NCBI RefSeq assembly: GCF_001618955.1
Contig: NZ_LVYV01000003.1
Span: 124,001 to 188,000, forward strand
From: Tardiphaga robiniae
Lineage (GTDB): Bacteria > Pseudomonadota > Alphaproteobacteria > Rhizobiales > Xanthobacteraceae
DNA: 64,000 bases
Direction: 5' to 3'
Shown here: positions 18,061 to 29,040 of the stretch, in pieces
How the letters are laid out: each line of letters opens with the position of its first letter
Numbering within the stretch: position 1 is the first letter of the stretch
Translations under genes and position numbers: made by a program
The notes under the pieces: model-generated
Told to the model about the DNA's origin: nothing
The model's database searches: none
The model's input: the letters and a program-made list of their open reading frames with translations, nothing else

Positions 18061-20595
18061 TCAGAACGAAGTTCCGCCGCCGAACTTGAACTGCTGCACG
18101 CGATCATAGGCGCCCTTGGTGATCGGCACTGCGTAGTCGAAGCGCAGCGGACCGAAAGGCGACTGCCAGATCAGGCCCACACCGACCGACGACCGCACGA
18201 CATTGCCATCGTCATAGGTCATGCCGGCGCAATTACCGACGCTCGTCGCACTCGCCTTCACGCAGCCGGCGGTATTGACTTCGCCAGTCTGAGCCCAGCT
18301 CGTCGGTCCCTGATAGTCCCAGAGACCGCCGGCATCGGCATAGACTGCGCCCTTGATGCCAACTTCCTTCGGCAGGAACCAGAACGGCATCTGCAATTCG
18401 GCCGAAGCGCCCCAATATTTGGTACCGCCGAGCGCGTCACCATAGGATCCCAGCGCAACGTAGCTGATGTCACGCGGGCCGATGCCGTTCTGCGCGAAAC
18501 CACGCACCAGGTTCGGACCCATCTGGAAGTGATCCAGCATGCGGATGTCTTCGCCGACCTTGTTCAGCATACCACCCTGAACACGCAGCAAACCAACGAT
18601 GTCGGCCACCAGCGGGGTGTAGTACTTCGCATCGATCGTGGTCTTCAAGTAGGTCACGTCGCCGCCGACGCCAGCGTAGTCCTGCTTGAACTCCAGGAAC
18701 AGACCGTCGGTCGGGTTCTTGTTGTTGTCGAGGGTGTTGTAGTTCAGCGTGTAGCCGAGCGCGGAGGTCAGCGTCTTGCCGCTGGCCAGTTCACGGCGAA
18801 CCGGCAGCGACGATTCGCCATCGGCGTAACAGCCCCATGTATTGGCATCAGCGGGATTAACCGAACCCGGGAACAGCGAATTCAGGTAGCCGGGCGTGTT
18901 GGTCGCAGTTGGGCTGCCTGGAAGGTTGTTACAGTTGCTCAACGTCGCCGGGAGCGAAATCTCCTGCTGATAGACGGAGTAGCGCAGCTGCAGCGCGAGA
19001 TCTTCACGCAGCTGGAAACCGAGGCGCGGGCTGAAGCCAAGCGTCTTGGTGTTGTACGAGATGTAGCTGTTGGACAGCTGCTCGCGCTGATAAAAATCGA
19101 GGCCGAGCGCGACGCGGTAATCGAGCAGGTAGGGCTCGACGAAGGACAGCGAGTAGCCACGGGCATACTGGCCGTACTGAACCGATGCCTTCGCAAACAG
19201 GCCACGACCGAGGAAGTTACGTTCCGAGACGCTGACTTCGCCGAGCGCACCGTCGGTGGTCGAGTAGCCGCCCGAGACCGAGAAGTCGCCGGTGGATTTT
19301 TCTTCCAGATCGACGACCAGGATCACGCGATCGCTGGACGAACCTGGCTCGGTCGTCACCTTCACGCTCTTGAAGAAGTCGAGGTTCTTCAGGCGGCGTT
19401 CGGCACGATCAACCAGCGCACGGTTATAGGCATCGCCTTCGGCGAGATCGAATTCGCGGCGGATGACATAGTCACGGGTACGCGTGTTTCCGCGCACATT
19501 GATGCGCTCGATATAGACGCGCGGACCCTCCTCCACCGTGAAACCGATGGTAACGGTGTGAGATTCGAAATTGCGATCGCCACGCGGACGCACGACGGCA
19601 AAGGCGTAGCCGCGACGCGACATTTCGATCTGCATTTCCTCAACCGACTTCTCCAGCGCTTCCGCGTTGTAGAGCGAGCCGACGCCGACGCGCGAGAAGC
19701 TGCGCAGCGAGTTCGGATCGAACTGCGGAATGGTGGACGAGAAGTCGACCGACGACACGCGGTACTGCTGGCCTTCTTCGATTTTGAAGGTGACCAGGAA
19801 GCCCTTTTGGTTCGGATCGTATTCGGTGAGCGCGGCCACGACCTGAACGTCGGCGAAGCCGTTCTTCAGATAATAGCGGCGGATCAGGTCGCGATCGGCT
19901 TCGATGCGGTCCGGATCATAGATATCGCCCGAAGCCAGGAAGCTCAGGAGGTTCGATTCACGGGTCTTGATGACGTCCTTGAGGCGGTAGGACGAGTAAT
20001 AGTTGTTGCCGATGAACTGGATCGACTTCACGCCGGTCTTCGCACCTTCGTTGATCGTAAAGATCAGGTCGACGCGGTTGTTCGGCTGCTCGATAAATTC
20101 CGGAACGACGCTGACGTCGTAACGGCCAGAGCGACGATAGATTTCGGAGATGCGCTGCGCGTCTGCCTGCACCATCGGGCGCGACAACGTCCCCCGCGGC
20201 TTCGACTGCACTTCGGCGTTCAGTTGGTCGTCCTTGACCTTCTTGTTACCTTCGAAGGCGATGCGGCCAATGACCGGGTTTTCGACGACGCTGACGACCA
20301 GACGGCCACCGGCTTGATTGATCTTCACGTCCTGGAACAGGCCGGTCTCGATGAGCGACTTGAGGCCGTCATCGATGGTGCCCTGATCCAGCCGGCCGCT
20401 CGGGCCGGGACGGAAATAGGAGCGGATGGTCTCCACATCCACGCGACGATTGCCTTCAACAACAATCGAAGCGGCGGTCTGAGCCACGGCAGTCGAAGAA
20501 ACGAGCGCAGCAGTCGCTGTAACGGCGACCGGCATGGCGACCAAGATCGAAGCAGCAAGAAGGCCGCCCCGGAAACCCCGCAAACCAAAAATCAT
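18061..20595 (-). CDS. bamA: Outer membrane protein assembly factor BamA
   Basis: Essential Omp85 insertase of the BAM complex. 844 residues from the start at 20595, which gives a textbook signal peptide (basic GLRGFRGG, hydrophobic core, cleavage near [12 protein letters not shown]). Five POTRA repeats span about residues 40-430 (starting [15 protein letters not shown]), then a 16-strand beta-barrel with the conserved VRGF motif ([14 protein letters not shown]) and a C-terminal strand ending in GGTSF, with terminal Phe. Longer in-frame starts exist at 20727 and 20772 but would bury the signal peptide. The 173-bp gap to rseP may hold an internal promoter. Confidence 0.96.
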   Translation of the reverse strand: MIFGLRGFRGGLLAASILVAMPVAVTATAALVSSTAVAQTAASIVVEGNRRVDVETIRSYFRPGPSGRLDQGTIDDGLKSLIETGLFQDVKINQAGGRLVVSVVENPVIGRIAFEGNKKVKDDQLNAEVQSKPRGTLSRPMVQADAQRISEIYRRSGRYDVSVVPEFIEQPNNRVDLIFTINEGAKTGVKSIQFIGNNYYSSYRLKDVIKTRESNLLSFLASGDIYDPDRIEADRDLIRRYYLKNGFADVQVVAALTEYDPNQKGFLVTFKIEEGQQYRVSSVDFSSTIPQFDPNSLRSFSRVGVGSLYNAEALEKSVEEMQIEMSRRGYAFAVVRPRGDRNFESHTVTIGFTVEEGPRVYIERINVRGNTRTRDYVIRREFDLAEGDAYNRALVDRAERRLKNLDFFKSVKVTTEPGSSSDRVILVVDLEEKSTGDFSVSGGYSTTDGALGEVSVSERNFLGRGLFAKASVQYGQYARGYSLSFVEPYLLDYRVALGLDFYQREQLSNSYISYNTKTLGFSPRLGFQLREDLALQLRYSVYQQEISLPATLSNCNNLPGSPTATNTPGYLNSLFPGSVNPADANTWGCYADGESSLPVRRELASGKTLTSALGYTLNYNTLDNNKNPTDGLFLEFKQDYAGVGGDVTYLKTTIDAKYYTPLVADIVGLLRVQGGMLNKVGEDIRMLDHFQMGPNLVRGFAQNGIGPRDISYVALGSYGDALGGTKYWGASAELQMPFWFLPKEVGIKGAVYADAGGLWDYQGPTSWAQTGEVNTAGCVKASATSVGNCAGMTYDDGNVVRSSVGVGLIWQSPFGPLRFDYAVPITKGAYDRVQQFKFGGGTSF

Positions 20596-20768
20596 GCGCA
20601 AAGCGCCCTTATCATTCCATCGCCAGCCCGCACCCCTACGGTCTGACAGAATCCCTTTAGTGGCCCAGCTTGTAGCCAATTTTACCTGACTGGCAAACGA
20701 CCTTTCGCGCTGCAATTCTAATTTCATTCCAAGACGTTGCCCATCGGCCACGTTCCCCCCAGCCTCGA

Positions 20769-21920
20769 TCATGACGAAGCCAAGTGAAGAATGTCGTTAT
20801 AGGTCGCAAATACCATCAGCATCAGCACTAAACCGAGGCCAATGCGGAAGCCCATCTCCTGCGCGCGCTCCGATAACGGGCGCCCGCGAACGGCCTCGAC
20901 CGCATAGAACAAAAGATGACCGCCATCGAGAAGCGGAACTGGAAACAGGTTGAGGAGGCCGATCGAGATCGACAGAACCGCCGCCAAGTGAATCAGGGCG
21001 GTCAGGCCGATTGTCGCCACCTGCCCCGAGATCTGGGCGATTCGCATCGGACCACCGATCTGGTCGGCCGCCTCGCGTCCGGTGAACACACCGCCGATAT
21101 AGGCGATGGTGCGGTCCACGACGAACCAGGTTTCCTTGACGCCCAGTACGAAAGCGGTCGCCGGATTGACCCGCTCGGTGGTCGCTTCGCCAACCGCGGT
21201 CGCGCGGGTAATGCCGAGGACGCCGAGACGATGGACGTTACCGAAGCTGTCTTTGACTTCGCGAAGTTCTGGTGTGCCCTTCAGCTCAACCGTAACTTCG
21301 CCGCGCTTGACGCTGAAGGCCAGCTGCTCGCCGGCCTTGGTGCCGACGATGCGCTGCATGTCAGAGAAACTGCCAATGACCTTGCCATCGATGGCCTTGA
21401 TGATGTCGCCCGACTGGAACCCAGCCTTCTCGGCCGCGCTACCAGCCTGAATGCTGTCGACCTTGGCGGTCGTGCTCGGCTTGCCAAAGAACGTGAACAG
21501 ACAGGTGAAAATGACGATCGCGAGGATGAAATTGGCGATCGGACCAGCAGCCACGATGGCCGCACGCTGGCCAACCCGCTTGTGATGGAAGCTGCCCTTG
21601 CGCTCATCCACCGTCATGCCTACCAGCGCGGCGCTTGAGGGGGTCGAGGCTTCGCTCTCGTCACCGAAGAACTTCACGTAGCCGCCAAGCGGAATCGCGG
21701 AAATCTTCCAGCGTGTGCCGTGGCGATCGTTGAAGCCGGCCAGCTCGGGACCGAAGCCGAGCGAGAACGTCAGGACCTTAACGCCGTTCCAGCGAGCGAC
21801 CAGGAAGTGGCCGAGTTCGTGGAAGAACACCACGATCGTCAGGACAAACAGAAAGGGGATGATATAGCCGATAAAGCCGTGGCTTAACGTATTGAAACTA
21901 TGTTGGAAAAACTCAAGCAT
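20769..21920 (-). CDS. rseP: Site-2 protease RseP
   Basis: Intramembrane zinc metalloprotease of 383 residues that cleaves membrane-anchored anti-sigma factors and remnant signal peptides. The HEXXH site is H34-E-L-G-H38 inside the first membrane helix, and the third zinc ligand is in LLDGGHLLFY near residue 340. One PDZ domain (about 130-210, AGSAAEKAGFQSGDIIKAI) is visible, fewer than the two of E. coli RseP. Its position between dxr and bamA is conserved. Confidence 0.95.
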   Translation of the reverse strand: MLEFFQHSFNTLSHGFIGYIIPFLFVLTIVVFFHELGHFLVARWNGVKVLTFSLGFGPELAGFNDRHGTRWKISAIPLGGYVKFFGDESEASTPSSAALVGMTVDERKGSFHHKRVGQRAAIVAAGPIANFILAIVIFTCLFTFFGKPSTTAKVDSIQAGSAAEKAGFQSGDIIKAIDGKVIGSFSDMQRIVGTKAGEQLAFSVKRGEVTVELKGTPELREVKDSFGNVHRLGVLGITRATAVGEATTERVNPATAFVLGVKETWFVVDRTIAYIGGVFTGREAADQIGGPMRIAQISGQVATIGLTALIHLAAVLSISIGLLNLFPVPLLDGGHLLFYAVEAVRGRPLSERAQEMGFRIGLGLVLMLMVFATYNDILHLASS

Positions 21921-21963
21921 CCCGATCCCCTAACGCGAGGCCAAAGGCCCCGTCCCCAATGCT

Positions 21964-23187
21964 CTAGGATGCCTTTGCGGCAATTTGAGGCAAGAGGGTG
22001 GCAGCCATTTTTCTCGCTTTATGGTCAACAGCAATAGCGTCATCCGCCGATGACAACGGCGCCAAATTCCCTGCCCGCACCCATTCATTCATGGTCGCTT
22101 CGACCAGGCGTGCGATGGCGCCGAAGCGGATATTCTGGGCGGTGAAGGCAGCCACAGCAATCTCATTGGCCGCGTTGTAGACGGTGGTCGCGCCGCTGCC
22201 GGTGCGCAGCGCGTCATAGGCCAGCTTCAGGCCAGGGAAGCGCGCGTAATCCGGTGCCTCGAAGGTCAGCGAGCCGATCTTGGCGAGATCAAGCGGTGCG
22301 GCCCGGCCCGGGATGCGGTCCGGCCAACCCAGGCAATGCGCGATCGGCGTGCGCATGTCCGGCGAACCCAGCTGCGCCATGACCGAATAATCCCGGAACT
22401 CGACCATGCCGTGAATGATTGACTGCGGATGCACCAGCACGTCGATCTCGTCCGGTGCCAGCGCGAACAGATAGGACGCCTCGATCACTTCGAGACCCTT
22501 GTTCATCATCGATGCGGAGTCGATGGTAATCTTCTGCCCCATCGACCAGTTCGGATGTTTCAGCGCCTGCGCCAGCGTCGCCTGCTCGATATCGGCGGCA
22601 GCCCAGGTGCGGAACGGTCCGCCCGACGCGGTGATGATCACACGGGTCAGCTCCTCGCGGCTGCCGGAGGCCAGCGCCTGAAACAGCGCATTGTGCTCGC
22701 TGTCCGCTGGCAGGATGCAGGCGCCAGCCTTGGCGGCACGATCCATGAAGAAATCGCCAGCGCAAACGAGGCATTCCTTGTTGGCCAGCGCGACGGTTGC
22801 ACCGCGGTCGACGGCGGCGAGCGCGGGCTTCAGGCCGGCGGCGCCTGATACGGCGGCCATCAGCCAGTCGGCCGGACGCTCCGCAGCCTCAACGATGGCG
22901 CTATCCCCTGCTCCACTGGCGATCCCGGTGCCGGCGAGTGCCGCGCGGAGTTCGTCCAGCTTGGATTCATCAGCGACGGCCACAAAGCGCGCGTTGAATT
23001 CCTTGGCCAGCTTGACCACGCCTTCGACGTTGCCGTTAGCCGTCAAAGCCTCCACCTGGTACCGCTCGGGCGAGGCTCGTAGCAAATCCATGGTGCTGTC
23101 GCCGATCGAACCGGTCGCACCGAGGACAGTGATGCTGCGCAGACTGGACGCGGCGGGCTTGTTATTTCGCAGGGGAACAGCGCTCAT
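21964..23187 (-). CDS. dxr: 1-deoxy-D-xylulose 5-phosphate reductoisomerase
   Basis: Second, committed step of the MEP isoprenoid pathway (DXP to MEP with NADPH and a divalent metal). 407 residues. NADPH-binding [16 protein letters not shown] at the N-terminus; metal-binding and catalytic region [12 protein letters not shown]; flexible loop GGPFRTW; and [23 protein letters not shown] in the middle. Start at 23187 (MSAVPLRN), four bases after the cdsA stop. It supplies isopentenyl units used by the neighbouring uppS product. Confidence 0.97.
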   Translation of the reverse strand: MSAVPLRNNKPAASSLRSITVLGATGSIGDSTMDLLRASPERYQVEALTANGNVEGVVKLAKEFNARFVAVADESKLDELRAALAGTGIASGAGDSAIVEAAERPADWLMAAVSGAAGLKPALAAVDRGATVALANKECLVCAGDFFMDRAAKAGACILPADSEHNALFQALASGSREELTRVIITASGGPFRTWAAADIEQATLAQALKHPNWSMGQKITIDSASMMNKGLEVIEASYLFALAPDEIDVLVHPQSIIHGMVEFRDYSVMAQLGSPDMRTPIAHCLGWPDRIPGRAAPLDLAKIGSLTFEAPDYARFPGLKLAYDALRTGSGATTVYNAANEIAVAAFTAQNIRFGAIARLVEATMNEWVRAGNLAPLSSADDAIAVDHKARKMAATLLPQIAAKAS

Positions 23188-23191
23188 CAAA

Positions 23192-23911
23192 TCACCAAAC
23201 CATAAGACCGCGGCCGACGCCATCTGCGCCGCCGCGTAAAAGACCAATCATCGCAGCAGCAACCACCGCGAATACATAGCCATCGAGGCGATCCAGCAGA
23301 CCGCCATGGCCAGGAATGATCTGGCCGGAATCCTTGACGCCGAACTTGCGTTTGACCGCGGACTCGAAGAGATCGCCGAGTTGCGACAGCACCGTCAGCA
23401 CGGTTGCGATCACGAGCAGCGGCAGCAGGCTTCCCAAACCATTCATGGCAAAACCGGCAGCCACGGCGAGACTGAGAACAAAGCCGCCGATGGCGCCGGC
23501 CCATGTCTTCTTCGGGCTGACGCGCGGCCACAGTTTCGGGCCGCCGATGCCGCGCCCGGCGAAATAGCCGCCGATGTCGGTCATCCAGACCACCAACAGA
23601 ATGAACATCAGCGCCGAGAAGCCCCAGACGGGATCGAGGCGCACGACAATGGACGCCGCAAACGCAGCCAAGGCATAGACGACGCCGAGCCCGATCCAGC
23701 CGACATGATTGCCGACGATGGCCCGCCATTCCAGGAAGAGACCAACCGATACCAGCGTCACGAGGCCGAACCACAGCCAGCCACCGGCATAGGCGGCGAA
23801 AATCGCGACAGGGATCAGCACCAGCGCGGCCAGGATGCGCATCAAGAGATTGCGCAGCCCCCGGTCATCCGCCTGCTTCGGCGTACTGTCGTCCTGGGTC
23901 ACGCCGGTCAC
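23192..23911 (-). CDS. cdsA: Phosphatidate cytidylyltransferase
   Basis: Inner-membrane enzyme that makes CDP-diacylglycerol from phosphatidic acid and CTP, the branch point to all phospholipids. 239 residues with about six to seven hydrophobic helices. The family signature is the C-terminal [20 protein letters not shown], then [13 protein letters not shown]. It is shorter than E. coli CdsA but normal for rhizobia. The start overlaps the uppS stop by four bases. Confidence 0.95.
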   Translation of the reverse strand: MTGVTQDDSTPKQADDRGLRNLLMRILAALVLIPVAIFAAYAGGWLWFGLVTLVSVGLFLEWRAIVGNHVGWIGLGVVYALAAFAASIVVRLDPVWGFSALMFILLVVWMTDIGGYFAGRGIGGPKLWPRVSPKKTWAGAIGGFVLSLAVAAGFAMNGLGSLLPLLVIATVLTVLSQLGDLFESAVKRKFGVKDSGQIIPGHGGLLDRLDGYVFAVVAAAMIGLLRGGADGVGRGLMVW

Positions 23912-24663
23912 GAACCGGTTTTCGCGGCGAGACCGCCGAAGCGCCGCTCGCGGCGGGCATATTCGGCAATGGCGCTTTCCAGCGCGGCCTTGTCGAAATC
24001 CGGCCAGTGGATGGGCACGAATACGAACTCGCTATAGGCAGCCTGCCACATCAGGAAGTTCGACAGCCGCTGTTCACCCGACGTGCGGATGATCAGGTCC
24101 GGGTCCGGAATATCAGGCGCGTCGAGATACTGGCCGAGCGTATCGACATTGATGCTTTCGGGCGTCCGCTTACCCTCGGCAACCTCGCGCGCAAGGCGCT
24201 GCGCAGCCGTCGCGATCTCGTGCCGCGAGCCGTAGTTGAAGGCGACCACGAGATTGAGCTGGGTGTTGCCCCGCGTCAGGTCCTCGGCCTCTTTCAGCAA
24301 TGACGCGATATCGGAATCGAGGCCCTGGCGCTCTCCAATCACACGGACCCGCACGCCGTCGCGATGCAGCGTGGCAAGGTCGTTGCGGATGAAGCGACGC
24401 AGCAGGCCGAACAGATCGCTGATCTCGGATGCGGGCCGCGACCAGTTCTCGGAGCTGAACGAGAAGATCGTCAGATACTGGATGCCGAGTTCGTTGGATG
24501 CCCGCACCACACGGCGAAGTGCCTCGACGCCGCGGCGATGGCCCTCGGCGCGCGGAAGCCCCCGCGCTGCAGCCCAGCGTCCATTGCCGTCCATGATGAT
24601 CGCGACATGCAAAGGCGTGGATCGGTCCGATCCATCATTTGCGGGCGCGGCGGCATTCGACAT
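23908..24663 (-). CDS. uppS: Isoprenyl transferase (undecaprenyl diphosphate synthase)
   Basis: cis-prenyltransferase that builds the C55 lipid carrier for peptidoglycan and O-antigen. 251 residues. Conserved regions: [13 protein letters not shown] with the catalytic Asp; [36 protein letters not shown]; and [15 protein letters not shown]. It sits between frr and cdsA, as in most proteobacteria. Confidence 0.97.
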   Translation of the reverse strand: MSNAAAPANDGSDRSTPLHVAIIMDGNGRWAAARGLPRAEGHRRGVEALRRVVRASNELGIQYLTIFSFSSENWSRPASEISDLFGLLRRFIRNDLATLHRDGVRVRVIGERQGLDSDIASLLKEAEDLTRGNTQLNLVVAFNYGSRHEIATAAQRLAREVAEGKRTPESINVDTLGQYLDAPDIPDPDLIIRTSGEQRLSNFLMWQAAYSEFVFVPIHWPDFDKAALESAIAEYARRERRFGGLAAKTGS

Positions 24664-24753
24664 CGATTAAAATCCCCAGCCTATGGTCCGGCACATATGT
24701 GACCAATTTGCGGACCATACGCTTTTCAACAGCTTAAAAGCGGCTTCTGACGC

Positions 24754-25320
24754 TTAAACCGTCATGATTTCCTTTTCCTTAGCCGCCAGCAACTGATCGA
24801 TTTCAGCGATTATGCTGTCCGTGACCTTCTGCACTTCGGTATCGTGGCGCTTCTGGTCGTCCTCAGAAATCTCGTGAGCCTTCTCGAGCTTCTTGATGAT
24901 GTCGAGACCGTCGCGGCGGACGTGGCGCACCGCAACCTTGGCCGCCTCGGCATATTTATGCGCGACCTTCACGAGTTCCTTGCGGCGCTCGGTGTTCAGT
25001 TCGGGAATGCGCAGCCGCAGAATCTGGCCTTCGGTCGCCGGGCTGAGGCCGAGATTGGAATCGACGATCGCCTTTTCCACCGCCTTGACCATCGACTTGT
25101 CCCAAACCTGCACCGACAGCAGGCGCGGCTCGGGAACGCTGACGGTCGCAACCTGGTTCAGCGGCATGTGGCTGCCATAGGCTTCCACCTGGACCGGCTC
25201 CAGCATCGAGGCTGCCGCACGTCCGGTGCGCAAGCCGCCAAGCTCATGCTTCAGCGACTGGGTCGAGCCCTGCATACGGCGCTTGAGGTCGTTGATGTCG
25301 AATGGGGCCATGGTGGCCAT
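24754..25320 (-). CDS. frr: Ribosome recycling factor
   Basis: 188 residues. With EF-G it splits post-termination ribosomes. Typical L-shaped RRF: three-helix bundle interrupted by a small domain. Motifs [47 protein letters not shown] and [25 protein letters not shown] ribosome-binding site precedes the ATG at 25320. It lies 61 bases after pyrH in the conserved rpsB-tsf-pyrH-frr order. Confidence 0.98.
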   Translation of the reverse strand: MATMAPFDINDLKRRMQGSTQSLKHELGGLRTGRAAASMLEPVQVEAYGSHMPLNQVATVSVPEPRLLSVQVWDKSMVKAVEKAIVDSNLGLSPATEGQILRLRIPELNTERRKELVKVAHKYAEAAKVAVRHVRRDGLDIIKKLEKAHEISEDDQKRHDTEVQKVTDSIIAEIDQLLAAKEKEIMTV

Positions 25321-25381
25321 GCAGCTCTCCCTTGTATCCTGCTGGTGCGAAGCGGGTATGGCGCTCCGAACCCGTCTAAAA

Positions 25382-26098
25382 TCAGCCCGCGACGATGGTG
25401 CCGCGGCCAGTACCAGTCAAAATGGCGCCGATCGAACCCGGTTCGGCGATCGAGAACACGATGATAGGCAGCGAGGTCTCGCGGGCAAGCGCGAAAGCCG
25501 TCGCATCCATGACTTTGTAGTTCCCCTCCACCGCCTGCGAATGGCTGAGACGCTCGAAGCGTGTCGCGTTCGGATCCTTCTTTGGATCGGCGCTGTAGAC
25601 GCCGTCCACATTGGTCGCCTTCAGCACGGCCGATGCGCCGATCTCGGCAGCGCGCAACACTGCGGTCGTGTCAGTGGTGAAGAACGGATTGCCGGTACCG
25701 CCGGCCAGCAGCACGATGCGGCCCTCGGACAGGTATTTGTGTGCGGCAGCACGTGTGAAGAGTTCGCAGACCTGCGGCATCACCATCGCCGACAGCGTAC
25801 GGGCCGGCACGGCGTGGCGCTCGATCGCAGCTTCCAGTGCCAGGCAGTTCATGACGGTAGCGAGCATGCCCATGCTATCGCCGGTCGGGCGCGACACACC
25901 ACGCGAGGAGACTTCGACGCCGCGGAAGATATTGCCGCCGCCGACGACGACCGCGACTTCGACACCAAGTTTCTGGGCTGCAATGAGATCGACGGCAATG
26001 CGGTCGATAGTCGGCTGATCGATACCGAATGACTGGCCTCCGGCGAAAGACTCACCCGAGACCTTGATCACTACGCGACGATAGAGCGGCTCACCCAT
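25382..26098 (-). CDS. pyrH: Uridylate kinase
   Basis: UMP kinase of the amino acid kinase fold, 238 residues, hexameric, makes UDP for RNA and nucleotide-sugar synthesis. N-terminal [14 protein letters not shown] phosphate loop, [10 protein letters not shown], the [15 protein letters not shown] segment and [17 protein letters not shown]. Start at 26098 (MGEPLYRR). Allosterically controlled in relatives by UTP and GTP. Confidence 0.97.
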   Translation of the reverse strand: MGEPLYRRVVIKVSGESFAGGQSFGIDQPTIDRIAVDLIAAQKLGVEVAVVVGGGNIFRGVEVSSRGVSRPTGDSMGMLATVMNCLALEAAIERHAVPARTLSAMVMPQVCELFTRAAAHKYLSEGRIVLLAGGTGNPFFTTDTTAVLRAAEIGASAVLKATNVDGVYSADPKKDPNATRFERLSHSQAVEGNYKVMDATAFALARETSLPIIVFSIAEPGSIGAILTGTGRGTIVAG

Positions 26099-26165
26099 GA
26101 TGCGATCGCTTCCTTTCGAGGCGGCAGCTCCCGGCGTAGATCGCCGGGAGGTCTTCCAATTCGTC

Positions 26166-27089
26166 TTACTTCTGGCCGCTGGCGGCGGCAACTTCGGCAG
26201 CGAAGTCCGAAGTCTGCTTCTCGATGCCTTCGCCGAGCGCGTAGCGCACGAAGCCAGCGAGCTTGATCGGCGCGCCAACCTTGCCTTCGGCTTCCTTGAC
26301 GGCCTGCGCCACCGACTTGCCGGTGTCGTGGATGAAGGCCTGATCCAACAGGCAGACTTCCTTGTAATAGGTCTTCAGGCCGTTCTCGACGATCTTCTCG
26401 ATCATCGCGTCCGGCTTGCCCTGCTGGCGATACTTGTCGGCCATCACTTCCTTCTCGCGAGCAACGACGGCCGGATCGAGGCCGGCCGAGTCCAGCGCCT
26501 GCGGGTTGGCAGCAGCGACATGCATCGCGATCTGTTTGCCGAGGGTCGCGAGATCGTCAGCCTTGCCGGTGGATTCCAGCGCGACGATGATGCCCATCTT
26601 GCCGAGACCTTCGATCACGGCGTTATGCACGTAGCTCGACACGACCCCGGCCGAGACTTCCAGCGTCGCGGCGCGGCGCAGGGTCATGTTTTCGCCGATG
26701 GTGGCGATGGCTTCGGTGATCGCGGTCTCGACAGTGACGTCGCCAACCTTGTGCGCCTTGATGGCCTCAACGTCGGAGCCGACCTTGAGCGCGACCTGGG
26801 CGATCATCTTGACCAGGCCCTGGAACTGATCGTTGCGCGCGACGAAGTCGGTCTCGGAATTGACTTCGACCACGACGCCCTTGTTGCCGGCAGTGAGAAC
26901 GCCGATCAGGCCTTCAGCCGCAACGCGGTCAGCCTTCTTGGCGGCCTTGGACAGGCCTTTCGCGCGCAGCCAGTCGATTGACGCCTGCATGTCGCCGTCA
27001 TTGGCAGCCAGTGCGTTCTTGCAATCCATCATGCCGACGCCGGTGGTTTCGCGGAGGTCCTTGACCATCGCTGCAGTAATCGTTGCCAT
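26166..27089 (-). CDS. tsf: Elongation factor Ts
   Basis: Nucleotide exchange factor for EF-Tu, 307 residues. An N-terminal UBA-like domain carries [19 protein letters not shown] (signature 1), and the core has [13 protein letters not shown] (signature 2, the TDFV motif that inserts into EF-Tu). The length is normal for alphaproteobacteria. It lies about 200 bases after rpsB, with a palindromic repeat in the gap. Confidence 0.98.
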   Translation of the reverse strand: MATITAAMVKDLRETTGVGMMDCKNALAANDGDMQASIDWLRAKGLSKAAKKADRVAAEGLIGVLTAGNKGVVVEVNSETDFVARNDQFQGLVKMIAQVALKVGSDVEAIKAHKVGDVTVETAITEAIATIGENMTLRRAATLEVSAGVVSSYVHNAVIEGLGKMGIIVALESTGKADDLATLGKQIAMHVAAANPQALDSAGLDPAVVAREKEVMADKYRQQGKPDAMIEKIVENGLKTYYKEVCLLDQAFIHDTGKSVAQAVKEAEGKVGAPIKLAGFVRYALGEGIEKQTSDFAAEVAAASGQK

Positions 27090-27237
27090 CGTTGAACCCT
27101 TTGCCTGTCAGGGCGCCTGCGAGCCAGCCGGTGCTGGTCAATCGCGTTACGCCGCAGGAACTATCATCGAGAGAAGTGTAGAGATGGAAAGTGCGGCCGG
27201 GATGACGGCCGCACAATAGTTTCTTGGCTGTCGCATC

Positions 27238-27283
27238 GGCATGATTTTGTCCGGAACCGGGACACCGGTTCCGGGATCACGCC
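27238..27283. repeat. Intergenic palindromic repeat between rpsB and tsf
   Basis: Element GCATGATTTTGTCCGGAACC continuing into a perfect 10-bp stem CCGGAACCGG (27251-27260) / CCGGTTCCGG (27265-27274) with loop GACA, ending GGGATCACGC. From memory this matches a family of small palindromes common in Nitrobacteraceae intergenic DNA. Within the rpsB-tsf messenger it could act as an attenuator or RNA-stability hairpin. Confidence 0.7.
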
Positions 27284-27289
27284 TGCGCG

Positions 27290-28282
27290 TTACTCGGCTT
27301 CCGCCGTCAGACCCTTGGCCTGGGCGACCCAGCCGTCGGCACGGGCCGGAAGACCAACTTCTTCGCCAATCTTGTGGGCGGTGTCGTGATCGAGTTCGGC
27401 CAGCTGCCAGTAGTGGAAGATGCCGAGGTCGTTGAACTTCTTCTCGATCGCACCGGACACGCCGGTGAGCTTCTTGAGATCGTCGGCGGTGCCACGCGGA
27501 CCGGCCAGGCCCTGGAAGCCTGCTTCCGGAGCCGGGATGGCCTCAGCCACCGGGGCAGCCGATGCGCCGATATCGAAGCCCGAGTCGCCTTGGGCGCGCG
27601 AGATGCCGTCGATGACAGCACGTGCGATCAGGTCGCAATACAGCGACAGCGCACGGCCGGCGTCGTCGTTGCCCGGGACCACATAGGTGATGCCCTTCGG
27701 ATCCGAGTTGGTGTCGACGATCGCCGCGACCGGGATACCCAGACGCTGGGCTTCCTGGATCGCGATGTCTTCCTTGTTGGTGTCGATCACGAAGATCAGG
27801 TCGGGCAGACCGCCCATGTCCTTGATGCCGCCCAGCGAGCGATCGAGCTTGTCGCGCTCGCGCTGCAGCGTCAGACGTTCCTTCTTGGTGTAGGCCGACG
27901 CGTCGCCGGAGTTCAGCACTTCGTCGAGGTGACGCAGACGCTTGATCGAACCGGAGATGGTCTTCCAGTTGGTCAGGGTGCCACCGAGCCAGCGCGAATT
28001 GACGAAGTACATCGCCGAGCGCTTCGCAGCTTCGGCAACGACGTCCTGCGCCTGGCGCTTGGTGCCGACGAACAGGATGCGGCCGCCCTTGGCGACGGTG
28101 TCGCTTACAGCCTTCAGCGCGGTGTGCAGCAACGGCACGGTCTGCGCGAGGTCGATGATGTGGATGTTGTTGCGTGCGCCGAAGATGTAATTCGCCATCT
28201 TCGGATTCCAACGGTGCGACTGGTGGCCAAAGTGGACGCCAGCTTCGAGCAGTTGACGCATAGAAAATTCGGGTAGTGCCAT
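27290..28282 (-). CDS. rpsB: 30S ribosomal protein S2 with C-terminal extension
   Basis: 330 residues against about 240 in E. coli. The first ~230 residues are ordinary S2 ([56 protein letters not shown]). The remainder has an Ala/Pro linker followed by a helix-hairpin-helix-like module ([20 protein letters not shown], then [20 protein letters not shown]). This module resembles the C-terminal module attached to NuoE or L21 in other alphaproteobacteria. Start at 28282. First gene of the large minus-strand cluster. Confidence 0.97.
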   Translation of the reverse strand: MALPEFSMRQLLEAGVHFGHQSHRWNPKMANYIFGARNNIHIIDLAQTVPLLHTALKAVSDTVAKGGRILFVGTKRQAQDVVAEAAKRSAMYFVNSRWLGGTLTNWKTISGSIKRLRHLDEVLNSGDASAYTKKERLTLQRERDKLDRSLGGIKDMGGLPDLIFVIDTNKEDIAIQEAQRLGIPVAAIVDTNSDPKGITYVVPGNDDAGRALSLYCDLIARAVIDGISRAQGDSGFDIGASAAPVAEAIPAPEAGFQGLAGPRGTADDLKKLTGVSGAIEKKFNDLGIFHYWQLAELDHDTAHKIGEEVGLPARADGWVAQAKGLTAEAE

Positions 28283-28560
28283 AGTATCAATTCTCCGGTT
28301 GTTTCCTCCGGAAGCGTGTGAGCAAACGAGCGTTCGGGCAGAGGATTCTGCCGTGCAGCCCGGATGCCACCGGACGGCGATTAAGCCATGCTTCCGTGTG
28401 AGATGGGCCGGCTTATAGCCGGATTCTGGGGAGAAGCAAGGCAATATGGACCGGGGGGAGCGGATGAAATCGCCTGTCCCACCCCCGCCGCGGCTCCTGC
28501 ACCAGTCACAACAGGTACCCTGATCTTGACCCAACAAGCAGCAAACGCCACAACTACTGG

Positions 28561-28791
28561 ATGCATTTCGAGATTTTGGGCGGAATTCTCGACATTGAAA
28601 CGATTGCTGTTGGATCCGGAATCCGAGAGGTTGCCCGGCTTCGAAGGGCTTATGGCCGGGGCCGATGGCGCAAGCGAAAGGACGTTTGCCGCGTACGACT
28701 AGCCGATGGTCAAGTCCGGCTGGCCGAATTACATTGGTACGAGGCGGCTGGCATCGGTCGCCGGGAATACAAGATCAAACATCTTCTTTGA
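28561..28791 (+). CDS. Conserved small basic protein
   Basis: 76 residues, no name known to me. The pattern [20 protein letters not shown], then [20 protein letters not shown] and a conserved tail with [19 protein letters not shown] recalls a family of 70-80 residue hypothetical proteins common in Bradyrhizobium. No signal or membrane segment; strongly basic centre. The next small gene starts nine bases after its stop, so the two form a pair. The basic RGRWRKRK patch would suit nucleic-acid binding, but that is a guess. Confidence 0.7.
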   Translation: MHFEILGGILDIETIAVGSGIREVARLRRAYGRGRWRKRKDVCRVRLADGQVRLAELHWYEAAGIGRREYKIKHLL

Positions 28792-28800
28792 TTGTGGCCC

Positions 28801-29028
28801 ATGACAAAAACTTCGTCCCAGCGGCTCGTCGTATGCCTCGACAATGATGGCTATGCCGCCTCGCTGGAGCGGCGGAAGATTTATGTCGCTCTTCCGGATG
28901 CTGAAGCCGAGAAGAACAGCCTCCTCCGCATCATTGATGAGTCCGGGGAAGATTACCTGTATCCGAAATCCTTATTCGGCCCGATCAGTCTGCAGCAGGC
29001 TGTCAAAAAGGCCGTTCTAGCCCCCTAA
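28801..29028 (+). CDS. Conserved small protein, partner of the preceding gene
   Basis: 75 residues from MTKTSSQRLVVCLDNDGY. The repeated family pattern is VCLDNDGYAASLERRKIYVA, then LPDAEAE and RIIDESGEDYLYPKSLF, which I know only as a hypothetical protein widespread in rhizobia. No signal or membrane segment. The acidic middle contrasts with the basic partner upstream, so the two products could bind each other. It ends 12 bases before the convergent dnaE stop. Confidence 0.75.
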   Translation: MTKTSSQRLVVCLDNDGYAASLERRKIYVALPDAEAEKNSLLRIIDESGEDYLYPKSLFGPISLQQAVKKAVLAP

Positions 29029-29040
29029 GCTCCCACCCGA

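Noticed and set aside
18529-20646. A 705-codon open frame antisense to bamA
   Set aside because: It is a codon-bias shadow: G/C-rich third positions of the real gene keep the opposite frame open. The product has no recognisable domain and the real gene is certain.
28388-28702. A 104-codon plus-strand frame upstream of the small conserved pair
   Set aside because: No ribosome-binding site, Ala/Pro/Thr-rich composition, and it overlaps the better-supported gene at 28561 in another phase.
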